A stretch of DNA of 64,000 nucleotides from Solea solea (GCF_958295425.1 NC_081142.1:17242284-17306283); one strand, 5' to 3'. Counted from the stretch's first letter, positions 36,301-48,412 are shown. The notes: generated by a model not told the origin, from the sequence alone. Program-made: numbers and translations.

Positions 36301-39300
36301 CCTGATGTTTGGTAAATCATAAAGAAAAAGCGTCACTTTAAAAGTCCACTTAATGCAGGAGTGCTTGTGGTTTGTAAGCTGTGAGATCAGATGAGGAAGG
36401 CCTGGCCGTGTGCGATTCCGTTGATTTAAGTGCTTAAGCAGTTGTGCAGGGATCAGATGATATTGAGGGCCAAGCCGCCACTGTGCACAGTGATATCACA
36501 ACATAGAGATGGCATGCCTAGATCAGCGTCATGATTCCACTGCAGAGGCTTGCTCGGTGTGGCCCTTTCTAGAGAGCCTATTTCTGGCCTCCTCTCTCAC
36601 TCTCTCTCTCTCCCCTCTGTGCTACAGCTGCTCACAGCACAGCTGTGTGGATCTTAATGGCAGCCTCGTCAGCAGCGCTGGGTCATCCAGTGTTGTGTTG
36701 TCTCAGCCCCCTTCCCCTCTCACTTTCCTCTTTGCCTCCTCGCTCCAAATAACCACTACGGGAATTTTCCTGGACGCCGCCTGAGGGCAACACATGAACA
36801 AGGGTGGTGGTGCTGTGTGTGTGTGTGGGGGGGTCGGTCTCGCGGCTCCTTCACCTATGAGCTAGCATGGAATTTCACAGGGAGAAGCATTTGGTGCCAT
36901 TTTTGTGAGCAGGCAGCAACGTGAGACATCAGAATGCAGCTCAGTGGGTAAACTTACAACTGCTCCCTTCAAGAAGTCCCCGGGACCACCTCTCACTCCC
37001 TTACACCCACCACCCCCCACCCACCCCTTGTCACCCTTGTCTCCTTGTGAGCTTTTGCTTACGTGCACAATTTCACAATTAGTTCAGGACGACTTGCCCC
37101 GCCACCGGCTTCACATGCTGCCGTCACGGGGGAGTATAGTGTCTCTCACACCCTGTGTATTATGTTTGCATCATTTCATTGAACAAATTCTGCCACAGTG
37201 TACGCTGCCATCCACTCCCCCATCCCCCCCGGCAGAATTTTCAATTACTTCTTATGTCAATGACACCTTGTGGTGGGTGCCACCCCGGGCACCAGGACAA
37301 GATGAATGCGATTCAGGAGAGGGTTTCAGAAATGAGGACGGCAAAAACCCTAGCATCTGAGGTGTCAGTCAGTCACTCAAGCACATGAACACACACGGAC
37401 ACTCTACTCCTGCCTCTCCCATGACATCTTGTAACGCTGCCGACTGTGGAAGTCTTTCAGCTCTTTCTCACTTACTTTTTAGTTACTATCATATTCCCCC
37501 GCTCCCTTCTCGTCTCTCACAGTCTGTGACGGCGTGGTGACAGCATACAAATCTGTGTATGCTATATAACGGTGTAACACACTTACACGCTCTCAGAAGT
37601 AGACACTGGGAGGCCACAGTTGTGCGATCTCCTCTGATACGCCTGTAAATGTAGTGGTGGCACCACTTATTAGTCCGTATTGCTAAAACACTGCTGTGCT
37701 ACGAAGTGCTGAAAATACCCCGGCCATAAATTACTTAGATTTATCTATATCCTCCTACTGTACATCCCGAACCCCGGCACCTGCGAGACATGGAGTGAAA
37801 TTGATCTCCCGACCTTTCACCATTTTATTCCTCTGTTTTCTTTCATCCTGCACTCGTATCCATTGACAAACAGCTAAGCACCGGAGGGTGGATGTGTGTC
37901 CGCCGTGCTGAGATTACAGAACAACTCAAATGAAGGAAAATAAAGACACCCTTTCATGGCCATTCATATGTCACTCATACTGATCAAACTTGCTTACACA
38001 AGGAATATGTAAGAGTTGAGGAAGTTAAAGCTATAAACTGATGTAGGGTAACTTTTATTATAGTACTGCATTTGAATACAACTGTGAAACACTCACTGTA
38101 TTTTTTACTTCACTGCATTTTCTTGACTGCTTCAGTTATTGGTTACTTTGCGTAATATATTTACTATAACAAAAAAGCATTATCTAAAAATTAAGAAGTT
38201 GAAGTTGATGTGCATTCAATGTATCAATAGTTATAATCCAATAATATAATAAACATTATTCTAAGATAGGCCATTCACTCTATGATATTTTTAATACAAA
38301 ACCCCTAACTAAAGATAATAATAGTTAATAATTCACAGGATTATTAGTTAAAAAAGATCTAACCTTTGTATTTTATGTCCCTGAAAGAACTTTAGGATCC
38401 TAAAAGGATTAGGATCTTCTTAGGATTTTCAACATATTAAAGAATATTTTAGGAATTTAACAGAAACCCCCCAGCTTTTTAAGAGTACAAACAAAGGAGG
38501 TTGTTTTTAAATACGAAAGGCCAATGAACACAAACTATAACTCAAAAACTTATGTCACCTCGGGGTCAAGCCATTCTTCAATGGGGAAATTAAAAAGTAC
38601 ATGTGACCCTCAATGTTCCTCTAATCTCCAGGCCATACTGATCTAACACTGTTGATCCTTTTATATTCATGATCTTTGTGGAGATATTATCTTCTTTTAC
38701 TTGTTTTATTAAATGACACACTAGGGGTTTGAGCACAGAGCAGCTATACTGTAAGACTTGGCCTTGATGGATAACTACTCGGATGTGTTTTCAAGTTGAC
38801 TTTTGGATTCGACAAAGTGTACTGTACCTCAAACAGACCACGAGCCACAGGAAAGACCCTCTTCACCACCTGCAGGGCCTGGCTGGGGTCAGACAGGAAG
38901 GGCAGCCAGCAGAGGGCAAAACTCACCAACACTGTCACAGCAATTCTCACCAACATGAAAAACCTACATGCAAAGACACAGAGAAGGATTGATGAAGGAT
39001 TGCCTTCCATAAATGATGGACGCAGAGGTGCACCCTAAAGTATGACATTCCATTAAGTTAGGTGAAATGATTTATTATCTATGGAAATGTGGACATTAAA
39101 AACTGTATTAAGTTAAAAGTTAAACTTAAAGATCTTGACTAATTATTTCCTCAACATTAATTTAACTCATGTCTGTACAATCTGAAGTGAAAGATTTAAA
39201 AAAAGGCAATGGGAGGGTTGAAAAACCTGAAGCCTACTACTAAATAATCTACAGTAGACTGTGAAACCGAAAACAAAGTTGCTCTTGTTCAACTAATGTT

Positions 39301-42300
39301 ATATTATTGATAGTACAATGATTTATTGTGATGTTAGTCAACTGGAAAACTTGCATTTGCAGGTAAGAAATACATCTAAATAGCATCTATTCAAAAACAC
39401 TTTGCTATTTTAACTTGGAAGTGTATGCTTGCATGACAAAAAATAGCAAGTTTATCCAACAAGTAAAATATAATATATATATAATAAAAGTTGAGTTACA
39501 TTCAACCAATTTGTTACAGTACAATATGTTTGCACTTCACAGATATTTTGTCAGTCTAATTTCCGCATGTATAAATGCTGAAATGAGCGCGTTGTTTCAA
39601 GTGCATTTGCGGCTGCTGTGGATTCCTCAAACAATAAGTACACAATGTCTGCATGTCCCATATTTGGGATCTGACCCTTGTGTTGAGGAATGCAGTGAAA
39701 GCCAGGCATCAGCTGAAAGTTTTCGGTGTAGGTCAGGATTGCTTGTCAGCTGTAACCGTGAAGCTGCTGGTTAAGTTGCACACACATGCATAGCTGAGGA
39801 GTTTGGGCATGGCGAGAGTGTCATCTGGACATATCTTCCCCCTGGCTCTTCTAATCCAGCTCTCCATTTGCTACTAAATGCCCTTGGTACATTGTTACTA
39901 GATAAACACACACTGGACACACTAGTAACAACATCCAGCTTGATTACCTCAGCCATTCCATGGCTCTCCTGAGGACACGGCTCTCCAATAGACTGACATT
40001 ACATATCTGCTTCCAGCACTCAGCTGACACGTCTAGATGCTGCATGACAAAACAGCACATGCATACACTGTTGAATAATTAAGATTTCATGGTCTTCACT
40101 TGGGATCCAAGGGTAAGAAACCCTGGATTTTCTTCCCAGAACTGTATGCTATTCATTTGATAATGGAGGTACAGTGATCATTTAATACAATAAAGAAATA
40201 TGAAAACATTTCTTTAAAGACAGCTGTGCTGGCTAGCTGGATGAGAAGGGCTGGTTACTTCCTTGTCAGTATGGCAGTACATCTGTATCTATGATTGCGT
40301 GTTTTTACTTCTTATTTTTGTACTGGTAGTTATTTAAAGTCTACTTTTAAATCATCACTCTTATGTTCTTTGTTCTTTGTACACCTCAGGATTGTAATGT
40401 ATGCCTTGGGAATGAAAAATATTTCTTCCAACTGTCATCTGGTTTAGTAGTCCTGCCCTTTGCCTCTACCTCAGCAGGTACTTCTTTTTGTTCCCCTTCT
40501 GTCCTTCATTTTCATCTACATCTACTGTATAGGAATTTTAAGAGTTATTCTGTCTGAGACATCTGAGCAAACCAAGGGCAATAGTGAGGGAGCAGGTGCA
40601 GTTACTTGTGACTGAATAGTAGCAGAGCAGCATCGTTGCCCAGAAATCTTCAACAGAACACTAGAGAGAAATGTTTTTCAGTCTTAGCTCCATAATTCTT
40701 TAAAGTTTTAATTTCTTTTCACATGGTCTCAGCCGACATGTACATATGGGAATAATCTACACTCTAAATTGACCATAGGTGTGAGAGTGGATGGTTGTTT
40801 GTCTCTATGTGGCCCTGTGATGGACTGGTGACCTGTCCAGGGTGTCAGCTGCGTCCCTCATGTGGATGATAAAGTGGTAGAACGTAAATGAATGAATGAA
40901 TATTCTGTGTTTACTTTACACAGTCTTTAAATGCACCTCTGGGGTAGTCACTGCTAAGCTGCCAAAGAGAGATGGAGAAATAAGAAGAAAAGGAGAGAAA
41001 ACCTGAAACAATCAAAGCAAATAAATAAATAAATAAAAAACACTCACCCTCTTCCTGTTAGACCAGTTTTAACACACTTTCCCAGTAGATAGCAGAAGAA
41101 CGGCAGAGCATGGTACAGCTCCATCTGTTTGTAGTTGAGAGCCAGGGAAAAGGCCATGGAGCCCAACGCGTCCCAGCCCAGACCCAAAGCCAGAATCCCC
41201 CACAGAGCGAAGCCTTGGCTCACTGCATTGTACCTGACACAGTTAAGGTCAGTACTGGATTAAATGCATCTCATTTTAGTAGATGTTAAATACAGTCTGC
41301 TGATATGAGACAAACTGTCGCTGACGCAGGGTTATCAAGTTTCATTGTTGTTTTCATTTAGTGGCTGTATGACAACAATTTCTTCCTACCACTACTTTGT
41401 CTTATTTGGGTCTTTGTTGACGAGTATGTATTACAATAAGGGTATTACACTCAATAAAAAGGAGAAATGCACAAAAAAAGATACTGGAAATGACCATAGT
41501 CAATGAGGATTAGTCCAGGGTAGAGCAGGAAGCAGAATAGAGTGGAAACCTGGAATAAAAGACAAACATTATTCACAAAGAGTATCAACCTGTTATCATG
41601 TTATATTGAAATACTGACTTCAGTATTCACCAAATTATTGGAGCAGTGTTGTAATCTTTTATTAAGAATGGTTTCCCAGACTATGAGCAAAACTTTTAGA
41701 CAAATGTGTTACCTTTTTCCTCGAGGATCCATCGGTCAGGTATAAACAGTACAGAACCACAGCAGGGATGTATATCAGCAAATCTGCCACCAACACTGAA
41801 ACAGAGGAACAGACCCTTTTGATAGTTTACCTAATTTTCAATGTCACTGATGCAAATATAATGCATTTCTCTCATAACTATACCTGTAGCTCTCATGAAT
41901 AACTTGTGTGCTGGGCTTTCATAGGCTCTGGATTTGTGGAGCTCCACCCATTCGGGGTTAATCATCTTGGCTCTGCAGGAAAACAAATATGGTTTTGACT
42001 TAAATGTTGTTGGTGTTTTGTAGTGAATAGTAGAATATGCTGTAGTCATTCTGACTGCATGGGAACTCTGATCATACTAAAAATACTTACATATACGCAC
42101 AGACCAAGCTGTGGTAAGCAGTAAGAGGAGGATAGTCCAGACCCCAGTAGTTTAAGTCATTGTCCGTTGTGTTGAAGTACCTGTAAGAGTAGAATTATTA
42201 TATGTATTCTCATTAAAGCTGCCTTAGCTCCAATGTAAAGGTATGTGGATTGTAATATCATGAATTTCTCTTTTAACTTTTTTTTTATCACTGATATTGC

Positions 42301-43800
42301 AGACATGAGACTCAAGTTACTTACTTGCGTAAATGTGTGAAGCAACATTGTATTAAAGGTAAAAATGTGCAATGCTGAAACATGGCCATGGTTGACTGAC
42401 ACTGTTATGAGACATTCTGTGAATTATTAGATCATGAATATTGTGGATTAATGTGGAAGAAACAAATTACTGCTAAAGCTGGTTGACATGGACATGGAGT
42501 TAAATTTCTACTATTTTACGTAAGACTCTGAGTAATCATCAATCAAATACAGGGACCGTATAATAAATCCCACCTTTGCAAAGGTTCTAATGTTAATTTT
42601 TTGGTTGAATCAGTTTCACAGAGGTGTCAATTCACCACTCTGATCATTTTGCACATTAAATATCGCTGAACAATTGATCCTAATTCAACATAATTGTGCT
42701 ATTTTTGGATTATTCAATTTTCTACACCAATAAAACATAAATAAAAAGCATGTTGGAAACAAATAATGTCTTCAATCCTTACATAGAAATTAACATACAG
42801 TATAAAGATAATATCATAGTGGTGTCTTGGTGACATTTTCTATTTGAATATTGAACGTGAGTTTGACCGTGCAAATTGTAAATCAAATCTTGAATTTGTC
42901 AGAAAAAACGCAATAAGATATTTTTCCCCAAATACCTGAACCCTAATGTTATATTTTACTAGCCTCCCCTCAGTTTGGTCCGTAAAATGTCAGAAAATGT
43001 TGAAAAATGTTGATCAAACCTGGAAACAATGATGTTTTCAAAAGTCTAAAACAATTTCTGTTTCCTTTTACTGTTTTAATGACTTCTTAGTTATATGGAG
43101 CCAAAAAAACAGAAAATATTCACATGCAAGAAGCTGAAAGAACAGAGAGCTTGTTTTAATTGCTGAAAAATCAATCAAAATAGTTAATTATATAGACAAT
43201 TAGTAAATTATTAATAATCGATTAATCGAATAGTGGTTGCAGCCGTACTGTAAGTGCACTGCTTGGTAAACAATGTGTTTTTAGTCCACTCACTACAACA
43301 GTTTCCTGTTTTACTTAAGAGCAGTGGGTCACAGTCACAACCAAGAACTCTTTTCAGGCATTTCTTAAACTCCCTCCTCTCTGAGTAAATCACACTCACC
43401 ATTCCTGGACAGGGAGGTTGTAGGTCACTTCTTGCCAGTGTCTCTGTGCTTCATAGTCGCCAAACATAGGAGGTTTGCCCGCCCCTGCAGAGAAATCATT
43501 CAGCTGTAAGTCTGATGAATGACAAACTGACTGCACCAGTGAATGACAGCAATACAACCAACACACAGCAACAACAACAACAGCCTACTCGGGACAGACA
43601 CTCATTCATACACAGTAACATCTAAAAATGAGGAAAAAAGAGAACAACAGGAACACGTGTTACTCTGATGTAAACAATCGTGTGAATGTCGCATGTTTGA
43701 CGTTTAACTTCTACATACCTGAATAAGAATTTAACGAAACGCCCCATCTCACAGCAACACCGAGTAGAACACAGATGGACACAAGACTCCACGTATGCAT
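27746..43800 (-). CDS. alg6: Dolichyl-P-Glc:Man9GlcNAc2-PP-Dol alpha-1,3-glucosyltransferase (14 coding exons, 505 aa)
   Basis: ALG6 adds the first glucose to Man9GlcNAc2-PP-dolichol in the ER lumen, using dolichyl-phosphate glucose; it is a multi-pass GT-C enzyme (family GT57). Coding exons: 43800-43719, 43484-43400, 42180-42091, 41972-41884, 41795-41713, 41549-41485, 41233-41048, 38963-38828, 35660-35575, 34179-34095, 33654-33584, 32279-32211, 30607-30415, 27943-27746 (TGA). They total 1518 nt in one frame; the human protein is 507 aa. Visible features are an N-terminal hydrophobic helix, the lumenal GDYEAQRHW (Asp37 aligns with the proposed catalytic base of yeast Alg6), an NTT sequon at 59-61, [11 protein letters not shown] at 69-79, IDYGHFQYN at 159-167, [35 protein letters not shown] and many hydrophobic segments. 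The C-terminus KKIN is a dilysine ER-retrieval signal. All residues expected of an active enzyme are present. Confidence 0.97.
29117..29261. repeat. Imperfect 41-bp inverted repeat
   Basis: The 41 bases at 29117-29157 (starting CAGCTGTCCGTCATCCTCCC) recur in reverse complement at 29221-29261 (starting CATGTCTGCTCTTATACATT) with three mismatches by my count, around a 63-base spacer. The right arm abuts the SINE body. Confidence 0.85.
29252..29478 (+). mobile_element. tRNA-derived SINE, 5'-truncated copy
   Basis: It has a B-box (GGTTCGATTCC) near 29284, then CCCCACGTTGCTCCTGATG, a GTGAGTGAGTGAATGG segment, AAAGCAGCTTTGAGTAGTC and the 3' end ACTAGAAATGCGCTATATAAAT. This is the same family as the interrupted copy at 4615-5048. 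The A-box region is missing or degenerate. Confidence 0.75.
29502..29650. mobile_element. TATCG-rich DNA-element fragment
   Basis: It starts AGGGGTGGGTCAAAATATCG and includes ATGATAATCGATAC, AACGATATTTTAA and TGTATCGTATCGCGAGATAC. It resembles the short teleost DNA elements that begin with AGGGGTGGG and are rich in TATCGATA. The boundaries are approximate. Confidence 0.45.
30608..32210 (-). other. alg6: alg6 intron 12 (1.6 kb)
   Basis: It contains one reverse-oriented MITE (30945-31283). The rest is AT-rich unique sequence in which I see no exon or other feature. Confidence 0.7.
30945..31283 (-). mobile_element. ATCGATTAAT-rich palindromic MITE, copy 3 (reverse)
   Basis: Reverse-oriented relative of copies 1 and 2. 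It contains GATAATCGATGACTAAATT, ATGATTTCCAGGCTTGGT, CATTTGAGAACATCATG and ACTCGATTAATCGAAC, and ends AATCGTTAGTTGCAGCCCTA, the complement of the GGGCTGCAACTAACGATT terminus. Confidence 0.85.
32280..33583 (-). other. alg6: alg6 intron 11 (1.3 kb)
   Basis: Non-coding, with a CA microsatellite (33258-33298), a GA run (33488-33508) and a T-tract near 32502-32515. Nothing else stands out. Intron 10 (33655-34094) is ordinary. Confidence 0.65.
33258..33298. repeat. (CA)n microsatellite
   Basis: About 20 perfect CA units in alg6 intron 11. Confidence 0.97.
34180..35574 (-). other. alg6: alg6 intron 9 (1.4 kb)
   Basis: AT-rich unique sequence. A 141-codon open frame on the plus strand (34790-35215) has no recognisable domain and crosses a poly-T tract, so it is treated as chance. 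Confidence 0.6.
35661..38827 (-). other. alg6: alg6 intron 8 (3.2 kb)
   Basis: The largest alg6 intron. It carries a CA microsatellite only 20 bases from the exon 9 acceptor and a low-repeat, C-rich block at about 36360-37900 with open frames up to 151 codons that show no family resemblance. The remainder is AT-rich and featureless to me. Confidence 0.6.
35681..35697. repeat. (CA)n tract at the alg6 exon 9 acceptor
   Basis: About eight CA units on the plus strand, read as (TG)n in the alg6 transcript. They lie 21-37 bases upstream of exon 9, where a pyrimidine tract is expected. Confidence 0.95.
38964..41047 (-). other. alg6: alg6 intron 7 (2.1 kb)
   Basis: It contains an RTE-like LINE 3' end (40735-40905). 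The rest is AT-rich unique sequence without a recognisable exon. Confidence 0.65.
40735..40905 (+). mobile_element. RTE-like LINE 3'-end fragment with GAAT-type tail
   Basis: It contains CTAAATTGACCATAGGTGTG, TGGCCCTGTGATGGACTGG, GACCTGTCCAGGGTGTC and ends in (GAAT)n. This is the complement of the blocks seen at 12515-12720. Confidence 0.7.
42181..43399 (-). other. alg6: alg6 intron 2 (1.2 kb)
   Basis: AT-rich. It contains degraded ATCGATTAATC-type MITE sequence from about 42940 to 43245, including AAACCTGGAAACAATGATG, AATAATCGATTAATCG and GTTGCAGCC. No exon is visible. Confidence 0.65.
42940..43245 (+). mobile_element. ATCGATTAAT-rich palindromic MITE, copy 4 (degraded)
   Basis: It shares with copies 1-3 the words TTTGGTCCGTAAAATGTCAG, GTTGATCAAACCTGGAAAC, AATGACTTCTTAGTTATATGG and AATCGATTAATCGAATAG, ending GGTTGCAGCCGTAC. 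The left terminus is lost. Confidence 0.7.
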
Positions 43801-44060
43801 AACTATAACCGGTAAAAAAATAATAAATAAAACAAATATCAGTTTTTATAGGGGAAAAAGATACGAGGAAAAAAACAAAACCCCTGCTCATTCAGACAGT
43901 TTACATTTCCTGTATACGTCACACGCCTAGACGTCGTTTCATCTCCTCATTGGACACCATATGATGACGTAGACGTTGAGAACGATGAAGCGTTCACGGA
44001 CATTTGGAAGAAACGCACATTTTCCCTTCGTTCACCAATCGCTCTGTTTATGAGGACAGA
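43801..44060 (-). promoter_or_regulatory. alg6: alg6 5' leader and proximal promoter
   Basis: The sequence upstream of the alg6 start has no TATA box. It has an inverted CCAAT box (ATTGG, 43949-43953) flanked by two CRE-like TGACGTA words in opposite orientation (43915-43921 minus, 43965-43971 plus), and a further CCAAT near 44035. This pattern is typical of CREB/ATF- and NF-Y-driven housekeeping promoters. The UPR-type TGACGTG core is not seen. The transcription start cannot be fixed. Confidence 0.5.
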
Positions 44061-44739
44061 ATAACGTGAACAACCAAGTTATATAAGAGAATATTAAATT
44101 AAATTTTTAGCCTAATGACAAATATGGTGGTGAAATTGCTGGCAGTAATTAATATATTTTGTTTACAGCTGCAACTCGAAACAGGAAAAGCTAGATTTCC
44201 CATTTGCCGAGAATGCCTCATAGATAGATAGATTTTCTTTTTTGACATAGGCTTTATCACAACACAACATTAATGTATTATGTTGATAACATAACAGTAG
44301 AATAAAATGTATACATGAATTGATGAAGTAAATTAAAGTTATCCCTTTTGACTTCAGTACACAGGCCACATTTTAAGCATGTTTACTTTTGAAAGTACTT
44401 AAAGGGAGATTACACGTTATTATATTATTTTCACATTATTATGAAAAACAGGATTACTTTATATTCACGTCAGTTGGTTGCAAAAAAAGGTATTTTTCTG
44501 GAAATTAGGGCCTGTGTTATGTCTGTCAATGGCAGAAGTGATAACCTGTGAAACTAGTGACTGAATGACAGATCTCCCTGTCGAGTTCTGTAGAAAAATG
44601 TTTACATGTGAACACATGTTAACTTCTACAGCTCTAGAAATATGTCAGAAGGTCATACACGTGTGTGTTACCTACAGTGTTTATCCAGTATGAGGCAGCC
44701 AGCCTTCTCCCCGTGTGTGGGGGGGTTTTCTCAGGTACA

Positions 44740-44890
44740 AAAATCATGCAGATTTGAGGATTAGGCAAATTAGACACTCTAAATATACTGAAGGAGTGAA
44801 AGTGGATAAATTGTTTGTTTCTATGTGGCCCTGTGATGGACTGGTGATCTGTCCAGGTAATAAAATGGCAGAAGATGGATGGATGGACAC
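44740..44890 (+). mobile_element. RTE-like LINE 3'-end fragment with GATG tail
   Basis: It contains GGCAAATTAGACACTCTAAA, TGGCCCTGTGATGGACTGG and CTGTCCAGG, ending AGATGGATGGATGG. Internal sequence is deleted relative to the 40735 copy. Confidence 0.7.
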
Positions 44891-47112
44891 TGCTACACGT
44901 GCATGTGTGTGTGTGTGTGTGTAGCAGTGGAGGATTTGCTGTGTAACTAGTTTGTTGTAACCTTCTGTATACAGACGTATGTGTGGATATAACAGCCTCT
45001 CCTTGCCCTCCCCTCACATTGTAAATCTCAGCCCAGGGGCATTTTCTCCTCTGTGACCTTTTCTTCTGTTGACACCGTCGTCTTTGTTCCCAAGGTGTTG
45101 GGATTTGTTGGGTGAGACGTGTTCCTTGTGGTTCCGACATCAATTATGCATAAATAATAATAACCTCGGACAACTGCTGATTTGCAATGACACTTTCATT
45201 ACAACGGCAGTGGCCTATAACTCACTGGTACCCATTAGTTATTAATGCCTGGCCACACCAGCTTTACTTTGTCATTTATTGCTTCATCTCTATGCCTTTT
45301 TAAATATTCAGTAACTGCTGTACCTACATTTACTGTCTGTGATCTCCACCCAGGAGAAGGCTATAGCTTGTGGTGCAGGATGACCTAGTTGTTATGGCGA
45401 CATGGGCCTTGCTTGCCAATGCCAATGTTGTCGATCATCAGCCACAGTCAAGTTTGCCACAGCAAGTCAGAGTTGATCTTTTCAGCTCTTTTGTCACGTC
45501 GCTGACAGTCCAGATGAGAGACTGAGCTTCACTCTTGATTGTACTATCCTATGATTAATTAACACATACTGCCCTACCACTAGTTCTTCAGTTCTTCAAA
45601 TTTTCCCTGTTGTGGAAATAAAAATGGACTCAGATAATTACTGTGAAAACACTGCAGTATTCACAGTGTGTGTGTGGAATGTTTACGACCTGTTTATAGT
45701 GATTTTGATCCACTCTCTTTCAGTGATATTGTGTCCTGTTAATTTTATTCTTTCACTTTTTTATTTATTTTGTTTCCCTTACTAACAGGATGCAATTTAT
45801 AAATAGATAAAGATTACAGAGGGAGTTTTCTCACTGTGTGGGATATATTGTATTTTTTGTATATTTTGTTTTTCATTATTTGTCGCTCTCTGAGCCGATA
45901 ATTTGTAGAGTTGTTATATTATAACTGCTATGAGTCAAAAGGCGAAAGACCAGTGTCAACAAATACGTTTTTTTAACAGCTTTTGCATAAGGTTTTAACC
46001 ACTACTGGTCCATCAGAAACATGTTCTTTGTGATCAAGACATCACAGCATATCTCAAAAAATACACTTGCTTATATTCATGACGCCATATTTATGATATT
46101 ACGTCTGTGGAGCTCATCACTGAGTCAGTTTACTGCCAACAGCTGCATCTTAATGTGTGTGGCTTATTGTGCTTTTGACATTACAAATCCTCTAGGTTTT
46201 CTGTCACCTGATTTAATATCAAAAGAATTGTCTGAACAATGAAGACACAAAGTTTGGTTTTTCACACCAAACCTTGTATGTGAAGGTCTCTTCTTTTATT
46301 GCCATTGCATTTTGAATTATAATTGGTATTAGGATTTTTGGAATATCCAAGATCAAGAAACATTTTTTATTATTATTATAGCTCAGCTGGCTCTTCATGT
46401 TAATCCTTTGTAGACAGATTTAATTTACTACATTTGTCCAATTATGAGTTCACACGCTGGTTAAAATAAGTCAACAGCGAAACATACAGTGCACACTTTT
46501 AATTCTCCTGAGACTAATATAGACTGTCTGGTCGAGCTGTGGGAACCGCTCTCCGTGCCTTTCTCCAAGTCTCCACCTGTGCACACGCACGCGCAGCCAG
46601 CTCGTGTGTGCACGCGCGTGAAGGACTCTTGTTGTCTCTCGTATGCGTCCAGTCAGCAAAGTCCCACTGCACATGGGCACCAAAATAAGACGAAAAACGC
46701 AATATTGCTTTTTTTTTTCTTTTCCCTCCCCCACGTGATTAATTGTAACAGGCGCTAAATGTATATTCAGGATAATATAAATGTAGTTTTAAATATATAC
46801 TGATTCTAAAACTTGAAGTTAGAACCTGTTCAATATCTGCATTTTCAGTTAGATTGATTCGACCACTCACTTCGACATTTTGAGATTATTTCATTTAATT
46901 ATTTTAATAATTTATTTTAGTATCCTCTCCTTTGAGTAAAATCAGCCTCTTTGTTTATATTGAAATACAGATTTAGTCAGTCCTTAAATTAGGAGGTAAA
47001 ATATACAAACGATCCAGTCAATGATTTGTCCTACAGTCATTTAATGTTGTTAGGTTTGGTTTTTCGCCCCCACTTATGCTTACATGAAAAGTAAGGGGTG
47101 TCAGTGAGTGAA

Positions 47113-47129
47113 CGCCCCCTAGCGGCTGG
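47113..47129 (-). promoter_or_regulatory. Candidate CTCF-binding site
   Basis: CGCCCCCTAGCGGCTGG reads on the minus strand as CCAGCCGCTAGGGGGCG, a close match to the vertebrate CTCF core (CCASYAGRKGGCRS with G for A at position 3). It lies between the developmental gene foxd3 and the housekeeping genes. This is a motif match by eye only. Confidence 0.4.
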
Positions 47130-47159
47130 AGTATCCTGTCCTCCGCAGTGTCGCAAGCT

Positions 47160-47202
47160 CGCACCATCTCTCTCTGTCTGTCTCTCTGTGTCTCTCTCTC
47201 TT

Positions 47203-47239
<37 letters not shown>

Positions 47240-47241
47240 TA
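47160..47241. repeat. CT-rich and (CA)n microsatellite
   Basis: TCTCTCTGTCTG-type pyrimidine repeat followed by about ten CA units. It generates Arg-Glu and Leu-Ser open-frame artefacts. Confidence 0.93.
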
Positions 47242-47751
47242 CACAGAGCGGAGACTGTGTCGGCTGGACTTGCAGACAGTCTTCAGAGTTTGTCTCACAC
47301 AGTTCACTGCTTCGTGGAGGTTGAACCTGGATCTGCACGCGCATATGACACACACATGCTACAAACCCCAAACTGGAAATAACTGGCATACATTATGATA
47401 ACGTGTATTGGTCTTCTCTCTTTTTTACTATTACTATAGGATGTATATTGATTTGTTCATATACATAATTTGAATCACCTCAAAAACACACGCTCTTTGA
47501 TGTGACAGCAGCCTATTGTTTTCTTTGCAAACACCTGATAAAGACCTGTTTTATTTATGTGTAAAATGAGCGACAAAATAGGAGAATAAGCAGTTAAAAC
47601 TTAAGTCTTTGCAGAGCCTGTAATTTCTATATGTTTATTTTTTTTAAATGTATTTCGATATTATTCTATGTTGAGGAATAATCCACGTCCCATTGTTATT
47701 ATGTGTATCTGATTATAAGTAACTATAGAGCAAAAATAATATTATATCGCT

Positions 47752-47920
47752 GGTTATTATTATTAATAATAATAATCTTTTTAATAATAATCTTAATCTT
47801 ATTATTAATCTTAATCTTATTATTATTAATAATAATAATAATAATAATAATAGTGGTCAAACAAGAATAATAACAATAATAATCATCATAATAATAGCTT
47901 GTAATAATAATAATAAATGT
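47752..47920. repeat. (AAT)n / (ATT)n repeat tract
   Basis: An interrupted trinucleotide tract that switches between ATT and AAT orientation, so parts are self-complementary. Confidence 0.9.
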
Positions 47921-48383
47921 GGTGAATGCCAGGGTGATATTGGAGAAGCCTTTTGCATCATCAGCACCTTCTTCGGTGTCTGAAGCAGAGAGAGCAATAG
48001 AGAGAGAGAGACAGCTTTCCCTTTTCTCTTTCCCATGGGGATCAGATAAATATAGCGCCTATAACACACACACAAACACACGTACCCTCGCGCCCCCCCT
48101 CGCACACACTCGCCATTTGCTGTTTGTGTAAAAGTGATTAGCCAGACACAACTGCGAAACTGTTACCTTTATAGAAGCCAAGCCGCGGAATATCCTGTAA
48201 AACGATACGAGCGCGGAGCGATGTCGAGCAACAGTAAATTAAAAGGTGTCTTAACTGTGACCTCTAGTTGAGGGGGATCATTGTCAGGAAGAGCACCACA
48301 AACATGCGTTAAAATAATAATCATAATGAGAATAAGAATAGGAATGGGGAGAATAACTGCACAATTAAATTGTGTATCTCTAT

Positions 48384-48412
48384 ACTGTGTGTGTGTGTGT
48401 GTGTGTATATAT
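48384..48412. repeat. (GT)n microsatellite
   Basis: About ten GT units followed by TATATATA. Confidence 0.93.

Noticed and set aside
36905..37360. 151-codon plus-strand frame inside alg6 intron 8
   Set aside because: Pro/Ser-rich from a C-rich tract, no family resemblance, antisense to a well-defined intron.
44634..45143. 169-codon minus-strand open frame
   Set aside because: It spans an RTE-like LINE remnant and a GT microsatellite; the translation is not protein-like.
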